Positions 24,897 to 34,626 of a DNA stretch of 64,000 nt are shown here, piece by piece (position 1 is the first letter of the stretch; every line of letters begins with the position of its first letter). The stretch is from CAIWMF01 sp964402065 (lineage in GTDB: Bacteria > Verrucomicrobiota > Verrucomicrobiia > Chthoniobacterales > UBA6821). The stretch lies in contig CAYOAN010000001.1 of assembly GCA_964402065.1 (NCBI GenBank), forward strand, positions 124,001 to 188,000. Direction: 5' to 3'. A program made the translations under genes and the position numbers. The notes under the pieces were generated by a model, which was not told the origin of the DNA, searched no databases, and was given only the letters and a program-made list of their open reading frames with translations.

Positions 24897-25556
24897 ATGC
24901 CCAATTTTTTTCCTCGTTGCTCCAACCTTTTGCCGATAAAGCTGCTTATTTGCCTGATCGTTATCGCTTGCTTTATTGTAGGAGGAATTTGGTACTACTT
25001 TACGCCGAAATACACCCGTGTTGGCTACCAGCCAGATCAGCCGGTTCCCTTCTCTCACGCAATTCACGTAAAGCAGCTTGGTATGGATTGTCGCTATTGC
25101 CATAGCTTTGTTGAGGTTTCAGGACACTCCAATGTTCCTAATACTCAGACTTGTATTAATTGCCATGGTCAAGGCAAGGTAAAGTGGGACAGTCCGCGTC
25201 TTGCTCCTGTTCAAGAAAGCTGGAAAACAGGTCGCCCAATTCAATGGGTTAAAGTTCACAAACTTCCTGACTATGCTTATTTTAATCATGCTGTTCACGT
25301 GAACCGCGGTGTGAGCTGTTACAGCTGTCACGGTGAGGTTAATGAAATGTCCGTGGTCTACGAAGCAAAGCCTCTTAGTATGGCGTGGTGTCTTGAGTGC
25401 CACCGTGCTCCCGAAAATTTCCTTCGTCCAACTAATGAAGTCTTTAACATGGAGTGGCATCCTGCCTCTTTTGATCAGCAAGTAGAAATGGGTAAAAAAT
25501 TCAAACAGGAATGGAATGTTAACCCGCCAACAACTTGCGGTGGCTGTCACAGGTAA
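24897..25556 (+). CDS. actA: ACIII subunit ActA, pentaheme cytochrome c
   Basis: The 219-residue periplasmic subunit of alternative complex III (menaquinol:cytochrome c or oxidase oxidoreductase) has one N-terminal membrane anchor (about 13-32) and five heme c sites: CRYCH (65-69), CINCH (86-90), CYSCH (141-145), CLECH (165-169) and CGGCH (214-218). The ATG at 24897 gives the proper anchor; in-frame codons upstream back to 24795 are leader. It opens the act operon; actB starts 10 bases after. Hemes are attached outside by ResB/CcsA. Confidence 0.96.
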   Translation: MPNFFPRCSNLLPIKLLICLIVIACFIVGGIWYYFTPKYTRVGYQPDQPVPFSHAIHVKQLGMDCRYCHSFVEVSGHSNVPNTQTCINCHGQGKVKWDSPRLAPVQESWKTGRPIQWVKVHKLPDYAYFNHAVHVNRGVSCYSCHGEVNEMSVVYEAKPLSMAWCLECHRAPENFLRPTNEVFNMEWHPASFDQQVEMGKKFKQEWNVNPPTTCGGCHR

Positions 25557-25566
25557 TTTTTGAGCA

Positions 25567-28500
25567 ATGAAACGTATTTTTCAACATCCAGCACGCGACG
25601 AACAGCCTACTCTTTGGAGAACTTCCGGAGAGCATGCAAACACAGCTGTTTTTAATGAGGCGCTCGGTCGTGAGTTTCCAGAATCCGCAGATCGTCGTGA
25701 TGGCGAACAAAACATAGCGACCAATGGAATGTCGCGTCGCAATTTTTTGAAGCTTACTGGAGCTTCTGCCGCCCTTGCTGGGGTTGGTCTTACTGCATGT
25801 CGTCGACCTGAGGCTTATTTAGTGCCATTTACGCGCTCTGCAGAGTGGACTATTCCTGGAAAGTTTCTTTATTACGCAACAACAATGCCAACGCCGCTTG
25901 GTGGCATTCCATTGATTGCAACAACCTTTGAAGGTCGTCCAACTAAAATGGAGGGAAATCCTCTTCATCCGATTAGCAACGGTTCGACGGATGCTTTTGC
26001 TCAAGCTTCAGTTCTGGACCTTTATGACCCTCATCGTGCTAAAGCAATTAAGCGTGATGGTAAAGAGGTTAAGAAAGTGGTCTTCGATGCTTATCTGGCT
26101 CAACTCCGCGAAACGGCCTTGCGCAATCAAGGAGAAGGACTCGCATTTGTTGTCGAAAATGCTCATTCACCAACGCGCAATCGTCTTCGTGATGCGTTGA
26201 TGAAGGATTTTCCAAAGATGAAGTGGGTTGAGTATGAAGCCCTGTCTCGTGAAAATTATAATAAGGCTTGTGATATCGCTTTTGGTCAAGGAATGCGGCC
26301 GGTTTATCACTTCAAAAAAGCAGACATTCTAGTTGCTCTTGATTCTGATTTTCTCAATCCTGTAGAGCGCGGGGTTGGCTTTGCCTCAGAGTTCTATGCT
26401 CGTCGCAATCCAGAACAGCAGATGAATCGTCTCTATGTTGTGGAGAATCACTACACGCTTACAGGAGGTGTTGCTGATCATCGCTTGCGTGTTAAGGCAA
26501 GTCAGATTGGAGCTTTTACCGCAATGTTAGGATTGCAAATTGCTAAAAAGCTCAGCAATACCTCTCTAGAGTCCCTCTCGATAGCTTATTTAAAAAATCA
26601 TCCAACAGCTGATGTGCCAAAATGGAATGAATGGATTGAACCATTGGTTGATGATTTGACGAAAGCTCAAGGCAAGAGTCTCGTGCTTGTAGGACCTGGG
26701 CAATCAGAAGCTGTGCAGCTTTTAGCTTTTGCTATTAACAGTGTTCTCGGTAACTTTGGCTCAACAATGGATGTTGCAGCACTTGGAAAAACCCAAGCTT
26801 CATTGGAAGATGTTATAACAAGTTTAAAGCAGGGCTCCATCAAACAGATTTTCTTTTTCCAAACAAACCCTGTTTACACAGCTCCTGAAGGAGCTGAGCT
26901 TGCTAAATTGATTGCGTCAGTCCCTGACTCCGTTCACCTTTCTCTTCATGAAGATGAGACTAGCAAGGCCTGTCGCTGGGTAGTTCCTGCGGCCCACTAC
27001 CTTGAATCGTGGGGTGATGTTCGCAGTTTTGATGGAACATGCTGTGCAATTCAGCCGATGGTTCTTCCTCTTTGGAATGGCCTCACAGAGATTGAAGTCC
27101 TGAATGCATACCAGGGCAAACCAGCTCCAGAAGGGCCAGCGTTGATTCGCGAAACTTTTAACACGCTTTCTAAAGACACCTCTGATGCAGCATGGAATCA
27201 ATATCTGCATAATGGATTTTTAGAAAATTCTGCAGTATCGGTCATTAAGCCATCTTGGAATGAGACTGCAGCTCAAACTGCTATTGCTGCTGAGATGCCG
27301 GAGCCTATAGGACAAGGTGAATTTGAATTGACCTTTTTGCCAAGCTCTAGTGTTTATGATGGTCGCTATAGTGGCAACGCTTGGTTGCAAGAAACGCCAG
27401 ATTTTATTACAAAAATAACTTGGGATAACGCGCTCCTAATGAGCCCAACCGATGCAAAAAGACTTGGTCTTTCGGATGGGGATATAGTCTCGCTTAGCAA
27501 TGGAAATAATAAAACGGAAATAGCTCTTCTCGTGGCTCCTGGGCATGCTGACGGTTCTGTGAGCGCTTCTTTAGGTTATGGACGAAAAGGCCTTTCTCAC
27601 GTAATCGATAATGTTGGCTTTAATGTTTATCCGCTGCGTCAAAGTGGAGCTATTAATTACGTCCAAGGCATTTCTATTGCTCCACTTCGCGGAAAAAAAT
27701 ATGATTTTGCGCAAACGCAAGAGCATCGCAGCATGGAGGGACGCGATCTTGTACGTGAAGGAACGCTTGAGCGCTACCAGGAAAATCCTTCTTTTGCACA
27801 AACAATGGGAATGGATGCGCATATTCCACCCAACATCAGCCTTTACAACAATCCTCCATACACAGGGCAAGAGCAGTGGGGAATGTCCATTGATTTGAAC
27901 ACCTGCATTGGTTGCAATGCTTGCTTGCTAGCTTGCCAAGCAGAGAACAACGTACCCGTTGTTGGAAAAGATCAAGTTCGTCGAGGCCGTGATATGGCTT
28001 GGATTCGTATAGATCGTTGGTTTGCAAGTCCAGATGCTTCTGAAGAGGAGCCTGAAATGCTCCCTCAAGCGATTCTTTGTCAGCATTGTGAAAGCGCGCC
28101 TTGTGAAACAGTCTGTCCTGTTAATGCGACAGTTCATAGCGAAGAAGGGCTCAATTTAATGGCTTATAATCGCTGTATTGGAACGCGCTATTGTGCCAAT
28201 AACTGTCCTTGGAAGGTGCGCCGCTTTAATTTCTTTGATTACAATGAGCGCCCATTAGATCAGCTTTACTATGGACCGATGGCTCATAAAGGAATGGCTG
28301 ATAGTCTTAAAATGTCAAAAAATCCTAACGTCACAGTTCGTATGCGTGGTGTTATGGAAAAATGCACATTCTGTATTCAGCGAATCGAAGAGGCTAAAAT
28401 TGGACGCCTTGTCAAAGCAGGAGGTAGTGATTCTCATCAAGTTGCTGTTGCTCCGTTCAAAACAGCTTGCCAACAAGCATGTCCTTCTGAGGCGATTGTT

Positions 28501-28809
28501 TTTGGAAACATAGCTGATCCTAATAGCGAAGTATCACGTCGCAAGTCTAGCTCACGTGACTACACCATGCTCAAATATTTGAATACGAAACCACGTGTGA
28601 CTTACTTGGCTCGTATTAAAAACCCAAACCTTAACATGCCAGGAGCTGCAAAGGTTGGACTTGCTAATGGTCTTCCTCATCACGGAGGATCACACGAGGT
28701 TTCTAAGCATTCTGATGTAGGACCAACACATTTTGATGCACATGGTGTTGCTGCTCCAGAGCGGCCAGCACCAGAAGTTGGGGCTAAGAAAACCTCGCAA
28801 CAATCATAA
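25567..28809 (+). CDS. actB: ACIII subunit ActB, molybdopterin-like domain fused to Fe-S domain
   Basis: The 1080-residue subunit carries a Tat motif SRRNFLK (56-62) and a lipobox-like LTAC (C78) after an unusually long N-region. Residues 80-740 match the molybdoenzyme-like B1 domain, which in ACIII lacks the cofactor. The C-terminal B2 domain has CIGCNACLLAC near 780, CQHCESAPC near 838, CIGTRYCANNC near 870, CTFC near 933 and ACQQAC near 967, consistent with three 4Fe-4S and one 3Fe-4S cluster. The last 60 residues are a His/Gly/Pro-rich tail. It moves electrons from the quinol subunit ActC to the hemes. Confidence 0.96.
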   Translation: MKRIFQHPARDEQPTLWRTSGEHANTAVFNEALGREFPESADRRDGEQNIATNGMSRRNFLKLTGASAALAGVGLTACRRPEAYLVPFTRSAEWTIPGKFLYYATTMPTPLGGIPLIATTFEGRPTKMEGNPLHPISNGSTDAFAQASVLDLYDPHRAKAIKRDGKEVKKVVFDAYLAQLRETALRNQGEGLAFVVENAHSPTRNRLRDALMKDFPKMKWVEYEALSRENYNKACDIAFGQGMRPVYHFKKADILVALDSDFLNPVERGVGFASEFYARRNPEQQMNRLYVVENHYTLTGGVADHRLRVKASQIGAFTAMLGLQIAKKLSNTSLESLSIAYLKNHPTADVPKWNEWIEPLVDDLTKAQGKSLVLVGPGQSEAVQLLAFAINSVLGNFGSTMDVAALGKTQASLEDVITSLKQGSIKQIFFFQTNPVYTAPEGAELAKLIASVPDSVHLSLHEDETSKACRWVVPAAHYLESWGDVRSFDGTCCAIQPMVLPLWNGLTEIEVLNAYQGKPAPEGPALIRETFNTLSKDTSDAAWNQYLHNGFLENSAVSVIKPSWNETAAQTAIAAEMPEPIGQGEFELTFLPSSSVYDGRYSGNAWLQETPDFITKITWDNALLMSPTDAKRLGLSDGDIVSLSNGNNKTEIALLVAPGHADGSVSASLGYGRKGLSHVIDNVGFNVYPLRQSGAINYVQGISIAPLRGKKYDFAQTQEHRSMEGRDLVREGTLERYQENPSFAQTMGMDAHIPPNISLYNNPPYTGQEQWGMSIDLNTCIGCNACLLACQAENNVPVVGKDQVRRGRDMAWIRIDRWFASPDASEEEPEMLPQAILCQHCESAPCETVCPVNATVHSEEGLNLMAYNRCIGTRYCANNCPWKVRRFNFFDYNERPLDQLYYGPMAHKGMADSLKMSKNPNVTVRMRGVMEKCTFCIQRIEEAKIGRLVKAGGSDSHQVAVAPFKTACQQACPSEAIVFGNIADPNSEVSRRKSSSRDYTMLKYLNTKPRVTYLARIKNPNLNMPGAAKVGLANGLPHHGGSHEVSKHSDVGPTHFDAHGVAAPERPAPEVGAKKTSQQS

Positions 28810-28819
28810 GATTTAAGGT

Positions 28820-30229
28820 ATGGACTCTTCTCTCAACTCTTCAACTCTTTCATCTTTAAATAGCGATGCTGTGACTCGAGCACCACTTGTTCTCAACAAG
28901 CGGACGATGTCATGGATCAGTAGCTATGTTAGTACAATTGTAGAATCGAAGACGCCGCGCTGGTGGTGGATTTCGATTGCAATTACCGGAACAATTGCGC
29001 TCCTTACGCCGCTGCTTCTTTGCTACCTTGTAGCAACAGGCGTTGGTGTCTGGGGAAATAATAGTCCTGTTTTTTGGGCATGGGATATTACCAATTTCGT
29101 TTTCTGGATCGGTATTGGCCATGCAGGAACTCTTATTTCAGCGATTCTTTTCATCACACGTCAAAAATGGAGAACTTCTATTAACCGTGCTGCAGAAGCC
29201 ATGACGCTTTTTGCTGTTGTCTGTGCTGGTATCTATCCAATGTTTCACGTGGGCCGCATTTGGAAAGTTTATTTTTTAGCGCCCGTTCCTAACTCCAACG
29301 CAATTTGGCAAAATTTTCGCAGCCCCTTGCTTTGGGATGTTTTTGCGGTTTCGACTTACTTTACTGTTTCCGTTTTATTTTGGTACACCGGCTTGATCCC
29401 TGATTTAGCAACTATGAGGGATCGATGCACAACAAAAATCAAGAAATTTGTTTACGGTGTCCTTGCCCTTGGTTGGCGTGGAGGTAATCGTCAATGGCGG
29501 CATTATGAAATGGCTTATATTTTGCTCGCGGGTCTTTCAACTCCGCTTGTGCTTTCAGTTCATAGTGTCGTTTCCTTTGACTTTGCTACTTCGGTGATTC
29601 CTGGTTGGCACACAACAATCTTCCCTCCTTACTTCGTTGCTGGTGCTATCTTTGGTGGTTTTGCAATGGTGCTTACGATCATGCTTCCGGCGCGCGCCAT
29701 CTATCCTCAACTCCATGACATGATCACCCCTGGCCATATCGATAAAATGGCAAAGGTTATTTTGTTAACTGGATCCATTGTTGGATATGCTTACCTAATG
29801 GAGCTTTTCATTGCTTGGTATGGAGCTAACCCATATGAACGTGCAGCTTTTTGGTATCGCGCTTTTGGACCATACTGGTGGGCTTATGCATGTATGATGT
29901 TCTGTAATGTTGTTTCACCTCAAGTATTTTGGTTCAAATGGTGCCGGTCTAATGTCTACGTAGTTTTTATTGTCTCAATGTTTGTAAATGCAGGAATGTG
30001 GTTTGAACGCTTTGTTATTATTGCAACAACCTTGGCACGCGACTTTCTACCTTCCTCTTGGGGGCTTTTTCACCCAACATGGGTTGATATTTTTACCTTT
30101 GTAGGAACATTTGGAGTTTTTACAACACTCTTCCTGCTTTTTGTTCGTTTCTTGCCAATGATCTGTATGTTTGAAGTAAAAGCTGTCTTGCCAGAAGCTA
30201 ACCCACATTATGGAGAGGAGCACCATTAA
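28820..30229 (+). CDS. actC: ACIII subunit ActC, NrfD/PsrC-like quinol-binding membrane protein
   Basis: The 469-residue subunit has about ten membrane segments of the NrfD type. Conserved stretches include FWIGIGHAGTLISAIL near 95-110, FHVGRIWKVYF near 140, and LSVHSVVSFDFA near 240, which line the quinol site in ACIII. It lies 10 bases after actB. The weak AAGGT before its ATG is one of few near-matches to a ribosome binding site in the operon. It is paralogous to ActF encoded downstream. Confidence 0.94.
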   Translation: MDSSLNSSTLSSLNSDAVTRAPLVLNKRTMSWISSYVSTIVESKTPRWWWISIAITGTIALLTPLLLCYLVATGVGVWGNNSPVFWAWDITNFVFWIGIGHAGTLISAILFITRQKWRTSINRAAEAMTLFAVVCAGIYPMFHVGRIWKVYFLAPVPNSNAIWQNFRSPLLWDVFAVSTYFTVSVLFWYTGLIPDLATMRDRCTTKIKKFVYGVLALGWRGGNRQWRHYEMAYILLAGLSTPLVLSVHSVVSFDFATSVIPGWHTTIFPPYFVAGAIFGGFAMVLTIMLPARAIYPQLHDMITPGHIDKMAKVILLTGSIVGYAYLMELFIAWYGANPYERAAFWYRAFGPYWWAYACMMFCNVVSPQVFWFKWCRSNVYVVFIVSMFVNAGMWFERFVIIATTLARDFLPSSWGLFHPTWVDIFTFVGTFGVFTTLFLLFVRFLPMICMFEVKAVLPEANPHYGEEHH

Positions 30230-30230
30230 G

Positions 30231-30806
30231 ATGACAACATCAATGACAACAACTGATTCCTCAACAACTCCTATTTATGCAGTGGGAGTAGAATTCGAAA
30301 GCGCACGTGACTTATATCATGCTGCTGAGAAAGTACGTGATGCTGGCTACAAACGGTGGGACACATTTTCTCCATTTCCAATTCATGGTATGGATTCAGC
30401 AATGGGGCTTCCAAAATCGTGGCTCAGTGCACTTGTTTTTATTGGAGGCCTGACTGGTTTTAGTACAGCTGTTTTCATGGAGTTTGGTGCTTCGAGTTTT
30501 CTTTATCCGTTGGTGGTTGATGGAAAGCCAACTAATTTGATGACCATTCCTGCATTCTTTCCAATCATGTTTGAGCTGACTATTCTTTTTTCGGCTCTCA
30601 CAGCAACTTTTGGAATGCTGGCGCTAAATGGCCTTCCTCGTTGGAATCATCCTCTTTTTAACTGGGATCGTTTTAAAAAAGTAACTGAAGATAAATTTTA
30701 TATTGCTATTGAAGCAACCGATGAAAAATTTTCTTTGGAAGAAACACATCGCTTTTTAGAATCACTTGGCGGAAATCATGTCACTGTCATTCATCACGAC
30801 GAATAA
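30231..30806 (+). CDS. actD: ACIII subunit ActD (DUF3341)
   Basis: The 191-residue subunit has two membrane segments (about 62-88 and 105-130) and the DUF3341 signature around YKRWDTFSPFPIHGMDSAMG (40-60). It is a membrane subunit of ACIII with no cofactor. I use the ATG at 30231, directly after the actC stop; an earlier in-frame ATG at 30210 lies inside actC. A Thr/Ser-rich leader of about 15 residues precedes the domain. Confidence 0.93.
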   Translation: MTTSMTTTDSSTTPIYAVGVEFESARDLYHAAEKVRDAGYKRWDTFSPFPIHGMDSAMGLPKSWLSALVFIGGLTGFSTAVFMEFGASSFLYPLVVDGKPTNLMTIPAFFPIMFELTILFSALTATFGMLALNGLPRWNHPLFNWDRFKKVTEDKFYIAIEATDEKFSLEETHRFLESLGGNHVTVIHHDE

Positions 30807-30815
30807 TTTTTAATC

Positions 30816-31523
30816 ATGTTACGTTATTTCTTTATCGGATTTACCCTGCTCCTCCTGCTTCTTGTTTCAATGACCGGACTGCGTGGTTGGAAGTCAAAAC
30901 GTCCTCCTCTTGAGCTTTTTCCTGATATGGTGCGTCAAGCCAAGTATAAGGCTCAAACAGAAAGTTCATTTTATGGAGATGATCGTTCTGCACGGGCGCA
31001 TGCGATGGGAACAGTTCCTATGGGCTATTCCGCTCCACAAGAAAAATCTGATGATAAGAACATCTCAATGGAAGTAGATCTTGCTGGGCCTTATAAAAAC
31101 ATTCAATTTTCTGGATCTCCAACCTACCGAGAAACTGGTCGTATGGGAACACAATGGGGAACAGGAATTCCATTTGAAGTAACGCCCGCCATCATGCAAC
31201 GAGGTCAGGAGCGTTATACTATTAATTGTGCGGTTTGTCATGGTGCAACGGGGCAAGGAAATGGAATTGCTTCTAAGTATGGATTAAATAGCATTGCTAA
31301 TCTGCATCAACAGCGGATTCGTGATATGGCAGATGGAGAAATTTTTAACACGATCACTTGGGGAAAGAATACAATGATGGGCTACGGCGCCAATGTTCAA
31401 GTTTCTGATCGTTGGGCTATCATTTGTTATTTGCGAGCACTTCAACGCTCACAAAATGCAACAATTAATGATCTCCCTGCTGAGGAACGAGCTAAGCTTG
31501 TTTCTGCTCCTGCAACAAAATAA
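30816..31523 (+). CDS. actE: ACIII subunit ActE, monoheme cytochrome c
   Basis: The 235-residue cytochrome has a signal-like anchor (4-22) and one heme site CAVCH (138-142); MMGYG near 190 could provide the axial Met. In ACIII this subunit passes electrons from the pentaheme ActA to the next carrier. It is nine bases after actD and five before actF. No lipobox is evident, so it is probably anchored by its N-terminal helix. Confidence 0.93.
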   Translation: MLRYFFIGFTLLLLLLVSMTGLRGWKSKRPPLELFPDMVRQAKYKAQTESSFYGDDRSARAHAMGTVPMGYSAPQEKSDDKNISMEVDLAGPYKNIQFSGSPTYRETGRMGTQWGTGIPFEVTPAIMQRGQERYTINCAVCHGATGQGNGIASKYGLNSIANLHQQRIRDMADGEIFNTITWGKNTMMGYGANVQVSDRWAIICYLRALQRSQNATINDLPAEERAKLVSAPATK

Positions 31524-31528
31524 TTTTC

Positions 31529-32728
31529 ATGAGCCATACCAACCCGTCTTCAACTAAGAGTCCTGAATACTTCGACTATAAGCACGTCGGAGGTCGCTTT
31601 ATGGGTCTTGTTTCTGTAGCACTCATCTCGCTTCTCGCTTCGCTTTTTCTTGGAATGCACCATCCTAAGCAATTTGCTTTCTCGTGGTTGTTTGCTTTTT
31701 TCTTTTTCATGACCATTATGATAGGCAGCCTTTTTTGGGTGCTTGTGCATCATGGAATTGATGTTGAATGGAGTGTTGGTATTCGTCGCCAAATGGAAAA
31801 TGTGGCCAGCCTCTTTCCGGTCTTAGCTGTTTTTTTTGTGCCACTCATCTTTGTTGCGCCACGGCTTTGGACTTGGATGACTATTCCTCATGGTCATGAT
31901 ATTCAACTCATCGAAAAATCAGCCTACCTTAATCTTCCCTTTTTTTGGATGAGGGCAGCTTTTTATTTTTTATTTTTTAGTACTGTAGCTCTGTGGCTTC
32001 GTAGAATTTCCGTAGCACAAGACAAGACAGGTGATGTAAAATACACAGTAATGGCTCGCAAGGTAACTTTTGCAAGTGTTCCACTCTTTGCAGTCTGCTT
32101 AACTTTTGCTGCGGTAGATTGGCTTATGGGACTTGATTTCAAATGGGTTTCAACAATGTGGGGTGTTTATATTTTTGCAGGCTCAGCATTGAGCTCCCTT
32201 TGCGTTGTGCTTCTTATTGTCACTGCTCTTCGCTCAGCTGGTTATTTACAAGGAATTGTATCGGAGCGACACTACTCGCTGATGGGGCAATTAATGACAG
32301 CCTTCACTGTTTTTTGGGCTTATATTGGCTTTGATCAATATATGTTAATTTGGTATGCAAACATCCCTGAAGAAACTATTTACTTTTTACACCGTAACAC
32401 AGAGAGCTGGTGTACTCTTAACATTGTTTTAGTTGTTGGACATTTTTTGGTTCCATTTTTATTTCTGTTGTTTCGAAACCCAAAACGTCGTCCTGCCTAT
32501 CTTTGTGGGGTTGCTTTTTGGATTTTACTCATGCATCTACTAGATATCTACATTGTCGTTTTGCCGATGATGCATCCTGCTGGATTTTCTCCAAATATCT
32601 TAGATATTCTTGCATTGCTTGCTATTGGCTGTACACTAGCCGCTGTTTTTCTCAAACGCCTTGGCGATGTCCCACTTTGGCCTTTGCGCGATCCGCGCCT
32701 CAAAGATTCCATTAACATTGCTGTCTAA
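31529..32728 (+). CDS. actF: ACIII subunit ActF, second NrfD-like membrane protein
   Basis: The 399-residue protein has ten membrane segments and resembles ActC without its N-terminal extension. Motifs include WVLVHHGIDVEWSVGIRRQ near 70-88 and FWAYIGFDQYMLIWYANIPE near 265-285, both typical of ActF. It forms the second quinone-type half of the ACIII membrane domain and may shape a proton path. No separate actG gene follows; a short unknown membrane protein gene takes that position. Confidence 0.93.
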   Translation: MSHTNPSSTKSPEYFDYKHVGGRFMGLVSVALISLLASLFLGMHHPKQFAFSWLFAFFFFMTIMIGSLFWVLVHHGIDVEWSVGIRRQMENVASLFPVLAVFFVPLIFVAPRLWTWMTIPHGHDIQLIEKSAYLNLPFFWMRAAFYFLFFSTVALWLRRISVAQDKTGDVKYTVMARKVTFASVPLFAVCLTFAAVDWLMGLDFKWVSTMWGVYIFAGSALSSLCVVLLIVTALRSAGYLQGIVSERHYSLMGQLMTAFTVFWAYIGFDQYMLIWYANIPEETIYFLHRNTESWCTLNIVLVVGHFLVPFLFLLFRNPKRRPAYLCGVAFWILLMHLLDIYIVVLPMMHPAGFSPNILDILALLAIGCTLAAVFLKRLGDVPLWPLRDPRLKDSINIAV

Positions 32729-32733
32729 TACTC

Positions 32734-33147
32734 ATGAGCTGCTCTTTATCTCACTCATCATCACGTTGCTGTTTCCCTTGGTCCCGTTTTTGGACCATCA
32801 TTGGGATGTTTGTTCTTTTTCTCGCAGCTGTTTTTCTTTTGGTTCTCTGGAATCCAAAGCCGCTTGATGAGGATGCGGAACGGGCTGTTTTGAGAATGAA
32901 AAATTTAAAAGAGCTTCGTGAAGCTAATGAAAAACAACTCAATAATTATGGATGGATTGACTCAGCTAAAGGGGTTGTTTTTATTCCTGTCGCACAAGCT
33001 ATGAAGTTAGAAACAATTTCGCTTAACGACCCCAAATGGAAGCCACATGCAACTTATCCGATTGCGCCAATAGATCTTGTTCCTAAAGCCGCTGGGATGC
33101 CAATTTCAGCAGGAGCTTCTAGCGCTTCCTCTACGCCAGCAAAGTAA
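32734..33147 (+). CDS. Small single-pass membrane protein of the ACIII cluster
   Basis: The 137-residue protein has a Cys/Ser-rich start, one membrane segment (about 20-43), and an exported tail with ELREANEKQLNNYGWIDSAK and VFIPVAQAMKLE. I associate the NYGWID...IPVAQAM pattern with small proteins next to respiratory complexes in this phylum, but no function is known. It lies five bases after actF and four before the CcoN-like gene, so it is surely co-expressed. It may replace ActG or hold the cytochrome trio. Confidence 0.65.
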   Translation: MSCSLSHSSSRCCFPWSRFWTIIGMFVLFLAAVFLLVLWNPKPLDEDAERAVLRMKNLKELREANEKQLNNYGWIDSAKGVVFIPVAQAMKLETISLNDPKWKPHATYPIAPIDLVPKAAGMPISAGASSASSTPAK

Positions 33148-33151
33148 TCTC

Positions 33152-34612
33152 ATGAGTCACGAATATTCTCTCTCTCAAGCTCAAGCAGCTACTAATTTTA
33201 GTGAGCCCGCGCCATTGCATGCAACGACTCGAGCTGAAATTGATGCCTCACTTCGTTTTCCTGTTCTCCTCTTTTTTAGAACAGCTCTTTTTTGGCTTTT
33301 GCTAGGTTCAATTCTCTGTACTATTACATCGCTAAAATTGGTAGAGCCTTGCTTCCTTGATGGAATCAGTTTTTTATCTTATGGGAGATTGTTTCCAGTC
33401 GCACTTGATGCACTTCTTTATGGCTGGGCAATTCCAGCTGGCCTTGGCATTAGTCTTTGGCTAGTTGCACGTCTTTGTGGTGCTCCTCTCCGCTGTCCTA
33501 AGATACTCATTGTTGCAGTTCTTTTCTGGAATACAGGGGTTTTTCTTGGATCATTAGGAGTTCTTTGTGGTTATGGAACTTCTATTCCATGGCTTGAATA
33601 TCCTAATTGGGCTTCTGTTCCAATGTTTGTTGCCTTCTTGTTAATGGGGGTTTGGGCTGTAATGCTATTTGCAGTTCGTCAACCTCGTTCCATCTATCTT
33701 ACTCAATGGTATCTTGTTGCTGCATTGTTCGCCTTTCCTTGGATTTATGCGACCGGCAATATGTTCTTAACATGGGGATCAATACAAGCCTCTGCACAAG
33801 GAGCAATTGCTGCTTGGTACGGATCTAGTATTTTTGGATTCTGCCTTATTCCACTATCGTTGGGCATTATTTACTATTTAATTCCTAAAATTACAGGAGC
33901 CCCAATCTATAGTTACTATTTAGCTTTGCTTGGATTTTTTTCATTGTTACTCTTAGCGGGCTGGTCAGGAATGACTTCGCTTTTAGGCGGGCCGATTCCA
34001 GCTTGGATGGTTAGTGCCAGTGTCGTAGCGACAATTCTCCTTATTGTCCCTGTCATCGCAGTAATTCTTAATTATTTTCAGATGCTTCAAGGGCAACATG
34101 CTGCCATTAAAGAAAGTCCTACGCTCCGCTTTATTGTACTTGGTGTCTTTTCTTATCTTGTTGCCGCCATTCTTAATGTGGCGTATGCAATTCCAACATG
34201 GAATGGAATTCTCCATTTTACGAATTATTCTCATGGTGTTATGCTCCTCACGCTGTTAGGTGCGGTGAGCATGGTTTTCTTTGCCGGGATTTATTATATT
34301 GCGCCTCGCTTATTAGGATTTACCTGGCTTTGTGCTTCTTCTATTCGTTGCCATTTTTGGTTTGCCGTGGTGGGGCTTTCATTAATGGTTGTTTCTGCTG
34401 TCCTTGGAGGGCTTCTTGAGGGCCTTGCACTCGATGATGCAGCTGTCACTTTTGTGAATGTTATATCTTTTGCTGCTCCTTGGCGTTGGCTTAATGTCAT
34501 TGCTTGGATATCACTCCTTTTTTCTTATATTTCTTTTGTAAGACTTTTTGGTAAGATGCTGTTTCATGCGACTCATCCTAACCAAAAATCATTAGCCTGC
34601 TCTTGTCATTAA
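33152..34612 (+). CDS. CcoN-like (cbb3 oxidase subunit I) protein with all metal ligands replaced
   Basis: The 486-residue membrane protein aligns well with CcoN: FLSYGRLFPVALDALLYGW, AAWYGSSIFGF, then YYLIPKITGAPIYSYYLALL, GWSGMTSLLGG, LHFTNYSHGVMLLTLLG and CHFWFAVVG. Every heme or CuB ligand of CcoN is changed: His60 to A84, His207 to S225, His257 and His258 to T275 and S276, His345 to V363 and His347 to L365 (Pseudomonas stutzeri numbering). The cross-linked Tyr251 corresponds to A269. It cannot be an oxidase as read. The frame is intact and tightly packed in the operon, so it is not an obvious pseudogene. A scaffold or docking role for the next two cytochromes is my inference. Confidence 0.85.
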   Translation: MSHEYSLSQAQAATNFSEPAPLHATTRAEIDASLRFPVLLFFRTALFWLLLGSILCTITSLKLVEPCFLDGISFLSYGRLFPVALDALLYGWAIPAGLGISLWLVARLCGAPLRCPKILIVAVLFWNTGVFLGSLGVLCGYGTSIPWLEYPNWASVPMFVAFLLMGVWAVMLFAVRQPRSIYLTQWYLVAALFAFPWIYATGNMFLTWGSIQASAQGAIAAWYGSSIFGFCLIPLSLGIIYYLIPKITGAPIYSYYLALLGFFSLLLLAGWSGMTSLLGGPIPAWMVSASVVATILLIVPVIAVILNYFQMLQGQHAAIKESPTLRFIVLGVFSYLVAAILNVAYAIPTWNGILHFTNYSHGVMLLTLLGAVSMVFFAGIYYIAPRLLGFTWLCASSIRCHFWFAVVGLSLMVVSAVLGGLLEGLALDDAAVTFVNVISFAAPWRWLNVIAWISLLFSYISFVRLFGKMLFHATHPNQKSLACSCH

Positions 34613-34626
34613 CTAGCTTCTCTTTC

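Noticed and set aside
33077..34612. Reading the CcoN-like gene as an active cbb3 oxidase subunit I
   Set aside because: No heme or CuB ligand histidine is retained; coxA at 36853 has the full set and is the real oxidase core.
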